This document shows, piece by piece, positions 32,838 through 43,370 of a stretch of 64,000 nt of DNA. The notes under the pieces are model-generated. The model was given only the letters and a program-made list of their open reading frames with translations, had not been told where the DNA came from and ran no database searches. Source of the DNA: Adiantum capillus-veneris. Its lineage: Eukaryota > Streptophyta > Polypodiopsida > Polypodiales > Pteridaceae. The stretch's first letter is position 1. Each line of letters starts with the position of its first letter. The stretch is from assembly GCA_014529385.2 (NCBI GenBank), contig CM043962.1, positions 51,727,905-51,791,904 of the forward strand, read 5' to 3'. Made by a program: the position numbers and the translations under genes.

Positions 32838-33559
32838 GTGCCTTTGGCACCCTACAAGTGTCGGCGAATAACCTCGAAGGTTAACCGCTTACTTTTTTAA
32901 GTGTCCGTTTTCACACGTTTTTTTAATGTTTTTTTAAAATTTTTGAATGATCGATTTTTTAATTATTAAAGTGTGTGATAGCTCAAAACAAGCATATCAC
33001 TCAGAGGGTCATGGTGTGCTTTACAGCACAACTTTCGGGCATCGAAGTTCCGTTGATCCTCAAAAAATCGATTTTTAGCTATGTGTGAAGCTAAAATTCG
33101 TAATTTTAAAAGGCGACCAAGGCCTAGGCTTGAACGTGAGCTTGGGCTTAGGTCTGGGAGATATTCCCGATCCCGGTCCTACCTTTAAATTTTTTTTTCA
33201 ATTTTTTTTAAAAAAAAGGATAAGGTCGCCGCGGCCTGCGCGAGAGCGCACACACACACTCTACCTACCTACTTCTAACTAATACACCTACTGTTACACA
33301 CTAACACACTCTATTAGCTCTCACAGATCTTCTTCCTACTTATTGTACATTACATTACAGAGAACTAACAACCTTAATACTAACACCTTACATAGAGAAA
33401 AAACACAGTACCTTTGAAAACTCCATTAACAAAAAAAATACACAGTAGTAACACAAAACCTTCTTCTCAACACACACACACTCCTTCCCTACCCTTCCTA
33501 CAATTGAAATTGCACCACAAAAGAAGCACAGAGTGCCATTCAAGCTTAGTGTATGGCAT
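32838..33559 (-). other. G2 5' leader
   Basis: Non-coding sequence between primer site and gag, with T/A runs near 33188-33220 and ACAC/CTAC-rich sequence at 33240-33350. Confidence 0.6.
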
Positions 33560-33577
33560 TCCCCGGCAACGGTGCCA
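33560..33577 (-). other. G2 primer binding site (tRNA-Arg type)
   Basis: Minus strand TGGCACCGTTGCCGGGGA, one base from the TGGCGCCGTTGCCGGGGA used by Tat/Ogre-type elements, four bases from the LTR. Confidence 0.85.
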
Positions 33578-33581
33578 AAAA

Positions 33582-34156
33582 TATGCGTGTATGTCGCACG
33601 TGTCAATGCAAGGAACTTGCCGATACACCGTGTGCGAGCCACAAATGGCTCCAAGCACACAACAAGCCTAAACTAGTAAGCTCAAAGATGACGATGGTGT
33701 GTCACTCACTACTCTACGCTTGCTTCGTGGAGGATTCCGCACTGCGAAGAAGAGGGAGACGCCACTACGGCGCGCTCAACCGCCTCGCCGCCGTCGTGCC
33801 GCCGCAATGCTTGATCGCACACTCTCTCTCTCTCTCTCACACGCATACACACACACACAAGGAGATGATGAAGAAGAAGTTGGAGATGGAGCAAGAGCAC
33901 TCTTCAATTGCACAAATGAGAGAATGAGTGAATTTTAGGTTTAGTTGACTTTTATATGAGCTCGCCCCATTTACACTTGGGCGCCCATGCTTAGCCAGCT
34001 AATCCCTTGAATGTTCCAGTTAGAGTGCGCCTCTCATCGACGATCACTCTTACCCTTTTTGTATTGGACCGACAAGCCCGGTACCTGACTCTACCAAGTA
34101 AATAATACAACGTCCGTCGTAGGTGATAGCGTGTCCGCGAGCCGTGAGGGTTAATA
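33582..34156 (-). repeat. G2 5' LTR
   Basis: 575 bp partner of 25299-25897; its terminal bases have changed (TAT...ATA). Minus-strand TATA motif TATAAAA at 33950-33956. Confidence 0.9.
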
Positions 34157-35046
34157 GAGCATAACGCTCGTCCAGAGGTAAGAATGCATCATGACTCACA
34201 TTTGATGTGAAGATAAACACATTATTGGCTACACCAGGAACAATCTCAACAACTGGAAACTTAACAATATTAAGTTCTTCTATCTTTATGGTGCTTTTAG
34301 ATGTATCAGACTTCAATTTCTCTTTGCCTTTTTCACACTATAATGCACAAAAATCCTTCTTCAATTCTCCCTTTTATGGCAGTGATAACATTCAATGTTT
34401 TTCATGTCTCTTTCGTGACTCTTGCTATGATTGTTTTGGCAATCCTTAGAACAACTGCGACCACGAACACATTGCCTTGTCTTGTCACAGCTGCCACTGG
34501 CCATATATGCATCACCATGCCCACTCACATCAAGAGAATGACGTCTAATCTCCACGATGCAACATGCTAGTAACATCACTAAACACTAGTTTTCTGTCAG
34601 GTGTTTACTTATGGCTATATTGAACGTATCCCATGATGATGGCAATGAACATAGCAAGAAGATGGCCTTCATCTCATCATCAAAGTTAAGACCTTTGGAA
34701 ATAAGCTGCAAAAAGACATTGTTGAACTCATTCAAATGAGAGGTAACACTGATATCTTCTTTCATATTCATGCGGATAAGTTTCTTCATGAGAAAAATCT
34801 TGTTGAAGGCACTTTTATCATCCCATGCTGCACATAAGACATCCCATATATGGATTCACCAAAGTGCATGAAAATGGTCGCCATAGCACGCTCATTCAAA
34901 TCTTCTCATTGATCATGAGTGTATGAATTTTCTTTTCTCTCAACAATGGCACTATCAAACCCTTATTGATCAACACATTGCGCACACGCTACTTCCAAAT
35001 TGCAAAGTTTGTGCCATCAAAATTCTTATTGTAGTACTCATTCTTG
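34157..35046 (-). pseudogene. C1 gag
   Basis: Minus-strand pieces in order: KNEYYNKNFDGTNFAIWK then a stop and VRNVLINKGL (about 35046-34950), AWDDKSAFNKIFLMKKLIRM and HLNEFNNVFLQLISKGLNFD with LLCSLPSSWDTF (34830-34600), the Cys/His stretch ECYHCHKRE (about 34370), and the protease-proximal FPVVEIVPGVANNVF and DAFLPLDERYA up to 34157. This is the standard Copia gag (UBN2-like) with its zinc knuckle. Several stops and frame changes. The last codon continues in frame into NWIVD at 25298 when G2 is removed. Confidence 0.85.
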
Positions 35047-35208
35047 TGTTAGGTAAAGGCGGTGTGCCTCACCGTGCTTTACCCGTGTTTGCTGATCAAT
35101 GTCCGGCTGCCCACATTTATCTCCTTATTCTTTATACATACAAAGAATAAGGAGCTCTCACTCACATTTTCACATTGTGCTCACATAGTGAGATTTGGGA
35201 TCTCCACC
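35047..35208 (+). repeat. C3 5' LTR, truncated
   Basis: Matches the first 162 bp of 35728-35970. Confidence 0.85.
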
Positions 35209-35234
35209 ATTGTCCTTCAGACAACTGTGTATGA

Positions 35235-35727
35235 TTGCAGTGGTGCTGTTTTTCGGTTTTGCAATCATTCTCAGCAGATATGCCTTTGCCAGGCGATGCT
35301 GACATGGTGATGCATAATCAGGTGGTTCCTGATGAGAATGCATATGGCACTGAGGTTGCTGACACAGATAGGTTGGCACACATAGTGCATGTTTTGTCGG
35401 CTTTCGGGTCTCTCATGTCTGACCTTTTCATTTCGAGACCTGATCTTGCTTATGCAGTTGGTGCATTTGCAGTGGGAGTTGTTAGTTGTACGATGATTGA
35501 CACTGGCATTGTGCATTGTGGAGCCATGCAGGTTGTCACTCGATACCTGCATCAGGAGTCTCATCGTAGCTCTAGCCCTAGTGGTATGCATGTTGCATCC
35601 ACACTAGAGCGATTATAGAGTGAGCCAATGGGCATAGGTTGAGAGCTGTCTTCTCTCACCTTTTGTACATACTAGTTGTAGGCTAGTCTTCTTGCCACTT
35701 ATCGGCACACAACATTTAGTGGGAGAA
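35235..35727 (+). pseudogene. C3 RT/RNase H remnant
   Basis: The plus strand reads ADTDRLAHIVHVLSAFGSLM, RPDLAYAVGAFAVGVVSCTM and GAMQVVTRYLHQE, recognisable as the Copia stretch between RT and RNase H (RPD-x-AYAVG-x-VSR-M, then A-x-x-V-x-RYL). The RNase H acidic residues are absent. The purine-rich AGTGGGAGAA just before 35728 is the polypurine tract. Confidence 0.65.
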
Positions 35728-35970
35728 TGTTAGGTAAAGGTGGTGTGCCTCATCGTGCTTTGCCCGTGTCCGCCGGCCAATGTCCAACTGCCCATATTTA
35801 TCTCCTTATTCTTTATACATACAAATAATAAGGAGATCTCACTCACATTCTCACATTGTGCTCACACAGTGAGATTTGGGAGCTCCACCCCACATCCTGT
35901 GTCATGCTCCCTCTCTCCCTCTCTCCCCTTTGCACTCTCTGTGCATGTGCATCGCATCCGCGCACTCACA
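35728..35970 (+). repeat. C3 3' LTR
   Basis: 243 bp, TGTTAGG...CTCACA. Confidence 0.88.
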
Positions 35971-36002
35971 TCTTGTCCAAAGCACTACTAGCAGCCATAT
36001 TT
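35971..36002 (-). pseudogene. C1 gag start
   Basis: The minus-strand ATG at about 36000-36002 opens MAASSALD and, after the C3 insertion point and target duplication, continues as KNEYYNK at 35046. The start fits Copia gags, which begin a few residues before the F-DG-x-N-F-x-x-W motif. Confidence 0.75.
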
Positions 36003-36546
36003 CAAGAGAATGTGACCAAAAGACTTATGGTAAAAGTTTTGAGAGAATTTGGACAAAGTTTGCCCTGTAAAAACAGGAGCAAAACCTCAATACGATATGC
36101 AACAAAATCATTGTGTAAACAATCAAGTGTGCCAAGAACGCATATGGACAACTCGCGGGAAAAATCCAATAGAGTGAGTCTCCTCTGTTTGGAGATCAAA
36201 ATCTCAAGCAAAACTGAACCAGAAATATTGCATAAACCAACAAAGAGTAATCACTGGGCATAAACTCACATATGCTGCTCCAATAAATTGTCGTAGCAGG
36301 ATTTGCACACAAATAGGCACCAGAATAGTGCAAGCAAGTCTAAACTAACTTCTCCCTACAGTGAGTAAAAATGCTCTCAAAAGAGAACAATAGCACCACG
36401 AGTGCTAATCACATATGAAACAATGCATAAAGCTCCCACTAGAGCAAGAATCTATCCATCGTAGCCAAATCTGTCTATGGAAAATTTTGATAGCGTAATG
36501 GCATAAAATGGCTCACAAAAACAAAAGGCCAGCCATAATGAGTAAC
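36003..36546 (-). other. C1 5' leader
   Basis: Non-coding; no primer site found before G4 begins at 36547, which suggests G4 inserted in this leader and that the C1 LTR lies elsewhere or is lost. Confidence 0.5.
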
Positions 36547-37484
36547 TGTTAGAAGCTGGACACACCCCACGACATCTAACTACTCGGCGGACTATTATTT
36601 TTGTAATTATTCATTCATTGAGGAAAACCCGATCTTTCACCTTGTAAATATTGGGACTTACAGAAGTTTCCGGATTGTATCCCAGTTTTGATAGTTAGAT
36701 TGAGTAGATGGTTGATTTTGGAACTTTAGGGTTTGAGAAGTTGTAAGGTATATATACCACTTTTTGACCTTAATGAAAAAAACCCTTTGTCATATCAAAA
36801 ACAAGTTTGAAGTCTGTGAGTGAGCGTACTATGTACGAGAGAGAGAGAATGTGAGCTTCGTCTTGACGCTACGAGTGCTACGGTAGTCGGAATCTAGTGC
36901 GGAGAAGTGCAGCGTGTTGCCCCCGACTAGAGCTACGCGTCGATACCAACATTGCGCGCGTATGGTCTGGCTTTGTGAGCTCCTTCTACGAGCTTCATCG
37001 GTTGGTTGGGTGAGCATATGATGTCCGATTTTGCATTGCAGCATATCCACGCGTTCACAATTAGTAGAACTACACATTAGACACTTTAGATTTTGGAAAC
37101 GAAGACCTGCAGATTTCGGCCAGACATCCTACGTGTTTCTGCACCGGGTGTTTTGGGTCGTGATTTTGGTTCATAGACCTTAGGGAGAGCGGCCTATTGG
37201 TGGTAGTAGGGTCTCCTTCAAGTTCTATGGTGTTTCGAGATTGTTTGATGGGTGTTCGGCTCTAGAAAGCATTATAGGAATTTTCCTCTTTTGCACTCTT
37301 GAAGGCCGTGACTTAGACAATTGGTAGAGACCTCTGTAGGAATTAGTTAGGAGTCGGTCCAGTGTAGGTTGACACCTTATGCTTGCTTCCATGTGCCTGC
37401 GGGTGGAGCTTCATCCTTAACTAACATTACATGTTAGGTGAGTTCTCACTGTGCTGACGTCCGTCGCGGCGTATCCATCCAACA
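36547..37484 (+). repeat. G4 5' LTR
   Basis: Starts TGTTAGAAGC, ends CCATCCAACA immediately before the primer site. A TATA motif TATATATACC lies at about 36749-36758. The partner is not in the window, so the left end rests on the TGTTAG start. Confidence 0.75.
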
Positions 37485-37485
37485 T

Positions 37486-37503
37486 TGGCGCCGCTGCCGG
37501 GGA
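37486..37503 (+). other. G4 primer binding site (tRNA-Arg type)
   Basis: TGGCGCCGCTGCCGGGGA, one base behind the LTR. Confidence 0.9.
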
Positions 37504-38079
37504 CGGAAACCTTAGGTAGGTGACCGAGACTAATCCTTGAGGATTGGGATTTTTGGCTTCCCAAGAGTCTCGCTTTACATTGAGATAGGATCATAGGGTG
37601 AAGGAGTCTCTAGGTCTTAGAGGGAGTCTAGGAAGTGTGTGTCTGGCCTAGATCCTTCGACTTAGGTAGAGGAGGGAGACTTAGGTAGTTTAGGTAGTAG
37701 TCGAGTTCTAGAGTAGGAGTTGGAGTGGTAGAAGCGGTGAGAGGAGAGCTTGAGAGTCCGGAGAGGCCAAAAAGCAACCAAAAACACCATTATCACCATT
37801 TCATATGATAGGTAGGAGTAGAGTACGTAAGACATCATGATTCAGGATCTAGAGCATTTCATGCATGTACACTTGCTTGGTAGAATCATTACAAGTTTGT
37901 AAAAGACGCAAAAAGACGTAAAAGTGTGGTTGAAAGCCTAATTGAAGTCCAAAAATTACTATGAGTGTTTTTGATAGACCTACAGAGCATCAGAAGCATT
38001 CTTGTCAGAAAAAACTTTAATTTTAAGCCAGGAGACATCCTACGCGTAGGATGTCTACAGGCTAATCTGCGAGGATTTT
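37504..38079 (+). other. G4 5' leader
   Basis: Non-coding, with short repeats (GGTAGG/AGTAG, and ATCCTACGCGTAGGATGTC near 38037, a small palindrome). Confidence 0.55.
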
Positions 38080-39300
38080 TGGGATTTTCCTACCCAATTT
38101 GCAGGGTTCAGACTAACCCTAGAGGATGATGCTGCAACTTGGTTTGACTCTGTAGAGCGTAAAGACTTTGAGTCGATGGAGGAAGTGTTTGACGAGTTTA
38201 TTGAGGAATTCTCTCAAAGGGGAATAGCTCATAATACCGTCTCACAAATCCATAAATTCAAACAGAAAGATGGAGAATCTGTATGAAATGCAGCCCTAAG
38301 ACTAAAAAGATATGTTAAGTTCTGTCCTGTGGAAGAACTGCCAACTCAGTCCAGACTTATGCTGATATTCATCCAAGGACTAAGGAATGCAGATCTCCAG
38401 AAAGACTTACATATGAAGAGGAGCACGACGTTGAATGAGTTGACCAAGGAGGCTCTGTACCTTGTGGACAATTATGAAGTCTACAAAGAAAGGGAGTTCA
38501 AGGACCTTGATGACGATTCATCTTCACAGCAAAGTGGGAGCAAGTCTTCTAAGACAGCACTGAAAGGAGAAATAGCGGTAAACCAGGAGCAGCTCATAGA
38601 TGAAGTGCTAAAAAAGATCAACTTGTACGCCAAACCCCAGGCTAAACAGCCCAAGTGGTGTGCTATTGAACAAAAATGGACAAACCATGGGACCGAGGAA
38701 TGTTATTATAACAAGGGATATGTGAGGGAGAGACCTTATGCTCCCCAAGCTCCAGTAGCTTCCCCTCAAGTTGCACCGATGCCTAGATATCAGGTAGGCA
38801 ACTTACCAGGACCTGTAGGTGTAGAAAGACCACAATCGATGTTGGGGCAACAACCACCCCTACCAGGATTACGATCAGCTGGTAGCAGCACCAACAATAA
38901 CTGAATCAGAAGAAAAGGCTTTGGTGCCTATGCATGCTTATTATGAAGATCCCAATGGATATGCGGCAAACCCTGTCTATTATCCACCGGAAGAACCCTC
39001 GACACCAGAACCATGGAGTATGATAGGGAATCAAGGACCACCAACTACTGCACAGGCTGCAGGAGAAGGAAGATATAGCTTAGATGAACGAACACTGATG
39101 TTCATAGCCAATGGAGGCATGGGCGGATAGAGACATGCTTACCAACAAAGAGGGGCTCAAGGAGCACCTCAACAACCCAAGGGACACTGGAGGAGACCAT
39201 TGGCTGAGAGACTGTCCTCATGATGAAATCATTAGAGTCAATGCGTATTGCCCAAAATGTGGAATTACTCATTGATTCCTGATTGCCCTAAAAACCCGAG
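38080..39300 (+). pseudogene. G4 gag
   Basis: Reads LTLEDDAATWFDSVERKDFE, FDEFIEEFSQRG, FKQKDGESV, then TGA (38284-38286) where Trp is likely, NAALRLKRYVKFCPVEELP and FIQGLRNADLQKDL: the retrotransposon gag domain with the WF..F-x-EF pattern and the FIQGLR end. Next is a Ser-rich coil, the first knuckle-like stretch WCAIEQKWTNHGTEECYYN (about 38657-38710), a Pro/Gln-rich part, a frame change near 38860, a continuation 38921-39130, and a second knuckle YCPKCGITH..LIPDCPKNP (about 39245-39300) with another frame change in it. It packaged the element RNA; it is now inactive. Confidence 0.85.
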
Positions 39301-39419
39301 CAAAGGAGCAAAAACCAGCTTGAACATGGTAGAAACAGTACCTTCCAGCCAGTGGAGGATCGAAAAATGAAACAATCATACCTATTCAGGCGGTAACACG
39401 AGCCCAAGCCGAAAGAAGG

Positions 39420-40337
39420 ACGAACGAACCCATAGTTGAAGAACCAAAAACCGATGCCCAAAGTTTAGAAACGAAAAATCAGACAAGCACTTGGAAAGCT
39501 AGAAAGGCGCGTAGGAAAGCCTGGAAAGAACGAGAGCAAACAGCCCTATCCGAGGAGTTGAAACATACAAAGAACAGATTGGAGCGATTAGAGGATCTAG
39601 CTAGCTTAAGCTCACACACCACAGCAGCCATAGCACCCAAGGAAATAGCAGAACCCAAAAGTGCAGGATCAGGAGGATCTGTACTGGCAGACAAGGTAAA
39701 CGAGTAGTTAGATGCGCTTGTAAAAGCTTATGAAGCTCGACTTAAAAAGAACCAAACCCAAGAGGAAATGTGGATGACTTATCCATATGCAGAAATAGAA
39801 AAACAGAGGTTGGATATGTGTAAAAAGATGATTGAGACGGCTCAATCATTGATGGAAGTTTCGCTAGGTAAACCTGCAAATTGTCACGAAGCACCAGCTC
39901 CAACCCCTATCCAACCAACATTAGAGAAACATGAGGAAACAAAGGAAAGACTCACTAATGAATATGAGTCCAGAGGAGAGCCTATCATAGTGCCAAATAT
40001 CACTGGTGGGGCAAGTGATGGGTTCCAGTCTAAAATATTGGCAGAAATGGGTAAGGACGGTAACGCTCTAGATGATCTGTGGAAGCAAATCCGTGAGGCC
40101 AACGAGGCTAATAGGATGAGTAACCCCATGAATAGCACGAGAAAAGAAAAGAATGTGATGTTACCTCCTATTGAAGAATTTGAGGCAAGATCGCAGATGG
40201 ACCTTGAGATACATTCACAAGGGGGAGACCAAGGATCTATTAGTTCGGGGCACAGCCAACCAGACTCTTTGAGAACTTTACCCTCTTACCTGGGAGAGTA
40301 CGAAGCAAAGTCGGAAGTGAGAGCAATTCCATCTTAA
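39420..40337 (+). pseudogene. G4 gag-protease linker with coiled coil
   Basis: From about 39470 the plus strand reads basic, helical sequence (WKARKARRKAWKEREQTAL, EELKHTKNRLERLEDLA), a TAG at about 39705, then a 190-codon open piece (39768-40337) with KQRLDMCKKMIETAQSLMEV and a long charged segment ending YEAKSEVRAIPS before TAA. It occupies the place of the G2 linker at 29203-29610. A spacer or scaffold role is likely; no enzyme motif. Confidence 0.6.
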
Positions 40338-40357
40338 CGACTTTCTTCTAACAAGGT

Positions 40358-40915
40358 ATGGATTCGCAAGGATTGATTGAGTTGTTATCCACCCCGGTGG
40401 CATGCACAATCACGTTAGCAGAACTCCTAAGGTTAAGGCCAAACATGTGGACCACAGTGGGAAAATTCCTAGAAAAATTTGGAGTGAAAGACCCCACCTT
40501 GAAGCTACAAGAAGGGATCAGGGAGTTGGATAGGCCTAATCTAAACACTAAGCCAGTACCATTGAATAAGGTTGGAGAATATTGCGAGGGAGAAGACGGA
40601 AACACCACGCTACCGGTAGAATTCCAAGGAGTAGTTTCCAAGGCTATTTTTGACAGTGGAGCGGGGGTTGCTATCGCCACCAAAAAAATCTGGAAAAAAT
40701 GGGGAAAACCAGCTTTGAGGGCTACCAGAATGAAACTGCAATTGGCAAATGGGTTCATGGAAAAGCCTCTAGGACTCTTAGAGAAAGTAATTGTCACTTC
40801 ATGCGGAATCGAGTATGAGCATACATTTGCAACAGTCGATTTCGATAAAAGGAACAATTATGAGATCATCTTGGGACGACCATTCATGCGACAACTGAAG
40901 ATGGTCCAAGATTAG
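40358..40915 (+). CDS. G4 aspartic protease
   Basis: A 185-codon open frame. Residues about 1-60 are a helical lead (TLAELLRLRPNMWTTVGKFL), then LNKVGEYCEGEDGNTTLPVE, the active site AIFDSGAGVAIATKKIW with an intact DSGA, MKLQLANGFMEKPLGLLEKV and the closing NNYEIILGRPFMRQLKMVQD. It is a retropepsin-like enzyme that would cut the polyprotein. A TAG at 40913-40915 stops it exactly where the related G2 frame has TGA; coding homology continues past it (YNHIYLRHGETTIKIHL). Confidence 0.88.
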   Translation: MDSQGLIELLSTPVACTITLAELLRLRPNMWTTVGKFLEKFGVKDPTLKLQEGIRELDRPNLNTKPVPLNKVGEYCEGEDGNTTLPVEFQGVVSKAIFDSGAGVAIATKKIWKKWGKPALRATRMKLQLANGFMEKPLGLLEKVIVTSCGIEYEHTFATVDFDKRNNYEIILGRPFMRQLKMVQD

Positions 40916-41388
40916 GGTTATAACCACATATACCTCAGACATGGCGAGACGACAATTAAAATACACCTTAAAGATCATAGTTACAAAGATGTAAACCAAA
41001 CACCAGAGGAAGAGTTTGATTTGGCTACAGTAGCAGGATCGGAAATACCAGCATGGTTAGGGTAACCAAAAGAGCTATGGATGTGCGGAGCTTCACATTG
41101 TGGAAGCTTAAGAAAAGAGGAATGCGTCTTAGAAAGAGCAATTGAGGACAAGGAATATATTCCGGAACCTTTCCCTGAAGATGCCTTGGAACCTCTAGAA
41201 TGGGAACACATACTGGCAACATTGGATGTCTGTACCATTACCGACAGTCCAACAACAAAATTTTGCGATAAGGAGGGCTATGATGTGCTACCCTATTACA
41301 TGGTAAGCGTTGTACTAGAAAAAAAGACGGCAGAACCTCCAAAACAAGAAGAGTTTTACAACTCCTCTGAACATTTGGAAGTAAATGA
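40916..41388 (+). pseudogene. G4 post-protease region, part 1
   Basis: In frame after the TAG: YNHIYLRHGETTIKIHLKDH, a stop near 41063, then an open piece from 41081 with CGASHCGSLRKEECVLERAI, YIPEPFPEDALEPLEWEHIL and CDKEGYDVLPYYMVSVVLEK. G5 inserted at codon HLEVND (41384-41388). It corresponds to the unknown region of G2 at 28026-28529. Confidence 0.65.
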
Positions 41389-43010
41389 TGTAATGGAATT
41401 TGACTATTCAATTTGAGAGTAGCGGAATTTAATGAGAGTACTTTCAAGAAATGATTTTGTGAGCATAACGGGTTGACATAATTGAAGATAGCAACATAAT
41501 CATAGCAATTAGTTAACTTGGCATAGACAATACTTTTGCAAGAGAGAGAGTTTAGAGAACATGACAACAGTTGAGGACCGGACTTATGTGGAGCCGGTCC
41601 CCCTCCAATAGGCATTTGTATTATGATTTCTCCCATAAAGAGAGACTTGTTACAATACAGTCTTTGTGTTCCTTGTGACCTAGGTGATGCCATGAAGATG
41701 GAAGGCTTCATGCATCACAAACATAACATAAACTTGAAGAAAGCTTTAACTATCCCAAGCCTCAGTCCCAAGACCTCAAACACCTTCGAAGGTGGAGAGA
41801 GCTAGCAGGGAATGAGGGTAGGAAAGAGGAAGAAGAAACATTTCGTAGGAGAAAGAATTAGTTCCTCACTTATCATACTCTTGTTGCTAGCATACATAAT
41901 AGCATAGTAATGAAGAAGAAGGAGATGGCAAGCTTAAGCATTGAAGCATGGCTCTTGGTTGGATTTGCACTCCATAGCCAAGAGTGTTGGTGTAGGCTCT
42001 CAACCTTTACTTGCTTGGAGAGGGAGCTCTTCCACTTTGCATAGCACACAATGAGAGTGCTTGTGAGTGTGTGTGGGTGAGTATACCCCCTAAGCACCCC
42101 CCTAGCTTGCTTGGGTCGACCCCCCCTTGTAGCTCATGCTTGAAGCTCATTGGACCCCTCTAGGCTTAGCCAATCACAAGCAGAAGCCATTACAAGCAAC
42201 AGGGATAGCCTTGGGACAAGTGTCCCTCTTTCCCCTTTGAGAGAGAGGACTTGATAAATGCAAAAACAATTAGATAATTCAAGTAATTTATCATTGGACC
42301 CCTTTGAAGCCTAGCCAATAGGCTTCAAGCAACACATGAAGGTAACATGGGTAGGGACCTGACATGTGTCCTTGCTGCCTCTTCAAGCTGGGGCTTCCCT
42401 TGTGAGTGTGAGTGTGTGTTCTCTCTCTAATACCTAGGAAAAGGGCTCGCCCCCCCTCTTGTAGGGATGCTTTTGACTTTAGGAGCTCAAGCACCTTAGT
42501 CATCAAGCATGACAAAGCACTTGGACTAGGGGGTATTCCCACAAGCATCTCAGGCAAGCATGTCAAGGCACCTCAAGCACCTTAATCAAGCGGCAAGTCA
42601 AGCACCTCAAGCATGGAGTAAGTCAAGCACCTCAAGCACCTTAATCAAGCACCTCAAGCAGGACAAACACCTCAAGCACGACAAGCACCTCAAGTAGGTC
42701 AAGCACCTTGAGCTTGGGCCGGGTTCCCACCTCAAGCTCAGTCCTAGCTTACCTAAGGTCAAAGGACTTTTACACACATTATTGGAGGTCTTCAATGAAG
42801 TTAACCCTAAGGTCTTATGCTCCATTGGTTAGCCTTGCTCATGATAGACCATCTCCCATTTGGGCCCCTTTACTATTGGCCCCGTGTTGAGATAGATCTA
42901 TAAGCACATATCTATATCTTAACACTTGTTCCCGTTTATTCTCCCACATTAAGTGATCAATTTAATATGAGAAAATCATTTGGGTTGGTTAGATATTAGA
43001 TTTTATGACA
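41389..43010 (-). repeat. G5 3' LTR
   Basis: TGTAATGG...TATGACA on the plus strand. Contains a minisatellite of CACCTCAAGCA units (about 42560-42715). Confidence 0.96.
42540..42720. repeat. CACCTCAAGCA minisatellite inside G5 LTR
   Basis: Around ten units of 11-22 bp, also present in the other LTR at about 49710-49890. It carries no spacers of the kind seen in CRISPR arrays. Confidence 0.9.
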
Positions 43011-43025
43011 TTACCTCTCTCTTGA
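43011..43025 (-). other. G5 polypurine tract
   Basis: Minus strand AAGAGAGAGGTAA next to the 3' LTR. Confidence 0.75.
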
Positions 43026-43370
43026 AATCATAATCGTCCTTGACTATGAGGTAGAAGAGATAAAGGCTTAGTCATTAGTCAATCGTACTTAGCGGGTAGA
43101 GGATCCCTTTTTTACCCTACGACATCTTTCCAAGATGGATGACTAATCCATTTGGTGCTTGGGAGACATAGCTGCCGCAAGCATGTCTGCTCTTTAGTCC
43201 ATTTCATTCTCCCAAAGTAGAGTGACAAATTCTACTTGGTGTTTGAGAGACGTCGTCATCACAAACATGATTCTAAGCATGCATACTAGTTAAATTTGTG
43301 CACAATTAAAAAGAGGACTAGTCATATAAGACAAAAACATGAGTCATTTAAAAGAAATTTGTACATTTGC
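43026..43370. other. G5 3' untranslated region
   Basis: No coding between pol stop and purine tract; contains two related copies of a CTCCCAA/TTGGTGYTTGRGAGACRT-like phrase (about 43150 and 43235). Confidence 0.6.

Larger units (their letters stand above)
25299..34156 (-). mobile_element. G2: LTR element with gag and protease but no RT or integrase
   Basis: Direct repeats at 25299-25897 and 33582-34156 and gagca on both flanks (25294-25298, 34157-34161) define the ends. The primer site beside the right repeat gives minus-strand transcription. The internal 7.7 kb encodes a long gag with several zinc knuckles, a protease and an extra C-terminal region; then about 2.1 kb without coding reaches the 3' LTR. 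No reverse transcriptase, RNase H or integrase motif is found on either strand, so this is a non-autonomous derivative (TR-GAG-like) of a Tat-like Gypsy family related to G4. Confidence 0.9.
35047..35970 (+). mobile_element. C3: internally deleted Copia element
   Basis: TGTTAGGTAAAGG starts both a partial 5' LTR (35047-35208) and a full 3' LTR (35728-35970); tcttg flanks both ends (35042-35046, 35971-35975). One deletion has removed the end of the 5' LTR, the primer site, and gag to RT. Only a shred of the RT/RNase H join remains. It is inserted in the gag start of C1 in the opposite direction. Confidence 0.88.
23740..36546 (-). mobile_element. C1: old Copia retrotransposon split by two insertions
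   Basis: Pieces read right to left: leader 36546-36003, gag start 36002-35971, gag 35046-34157, protease/integrase 25298-23760. Removing the inserts at 25299-34156 and 35047-35970 with one copy of each target duplication restores frame and sense at both joints. RT, RNase H and both LTRs are missing or unrecognised. Confidence 0.88.

Noticed and set aside
33414-33938. Frames rich in His/Thr in the G2 5' LTR (also 25300-25670)
   Set aside because: They lie across LTR and CA/CT repeats; LTRs do not encode these proteins.
42540-42720. Regularly repeated CACCTCAAGCA, CRISPR-like at first sight
   Set aside because: Units are contiguous or irregular, there are no unique spacers, and it lies in both LTRs of a plant retrotransposon.
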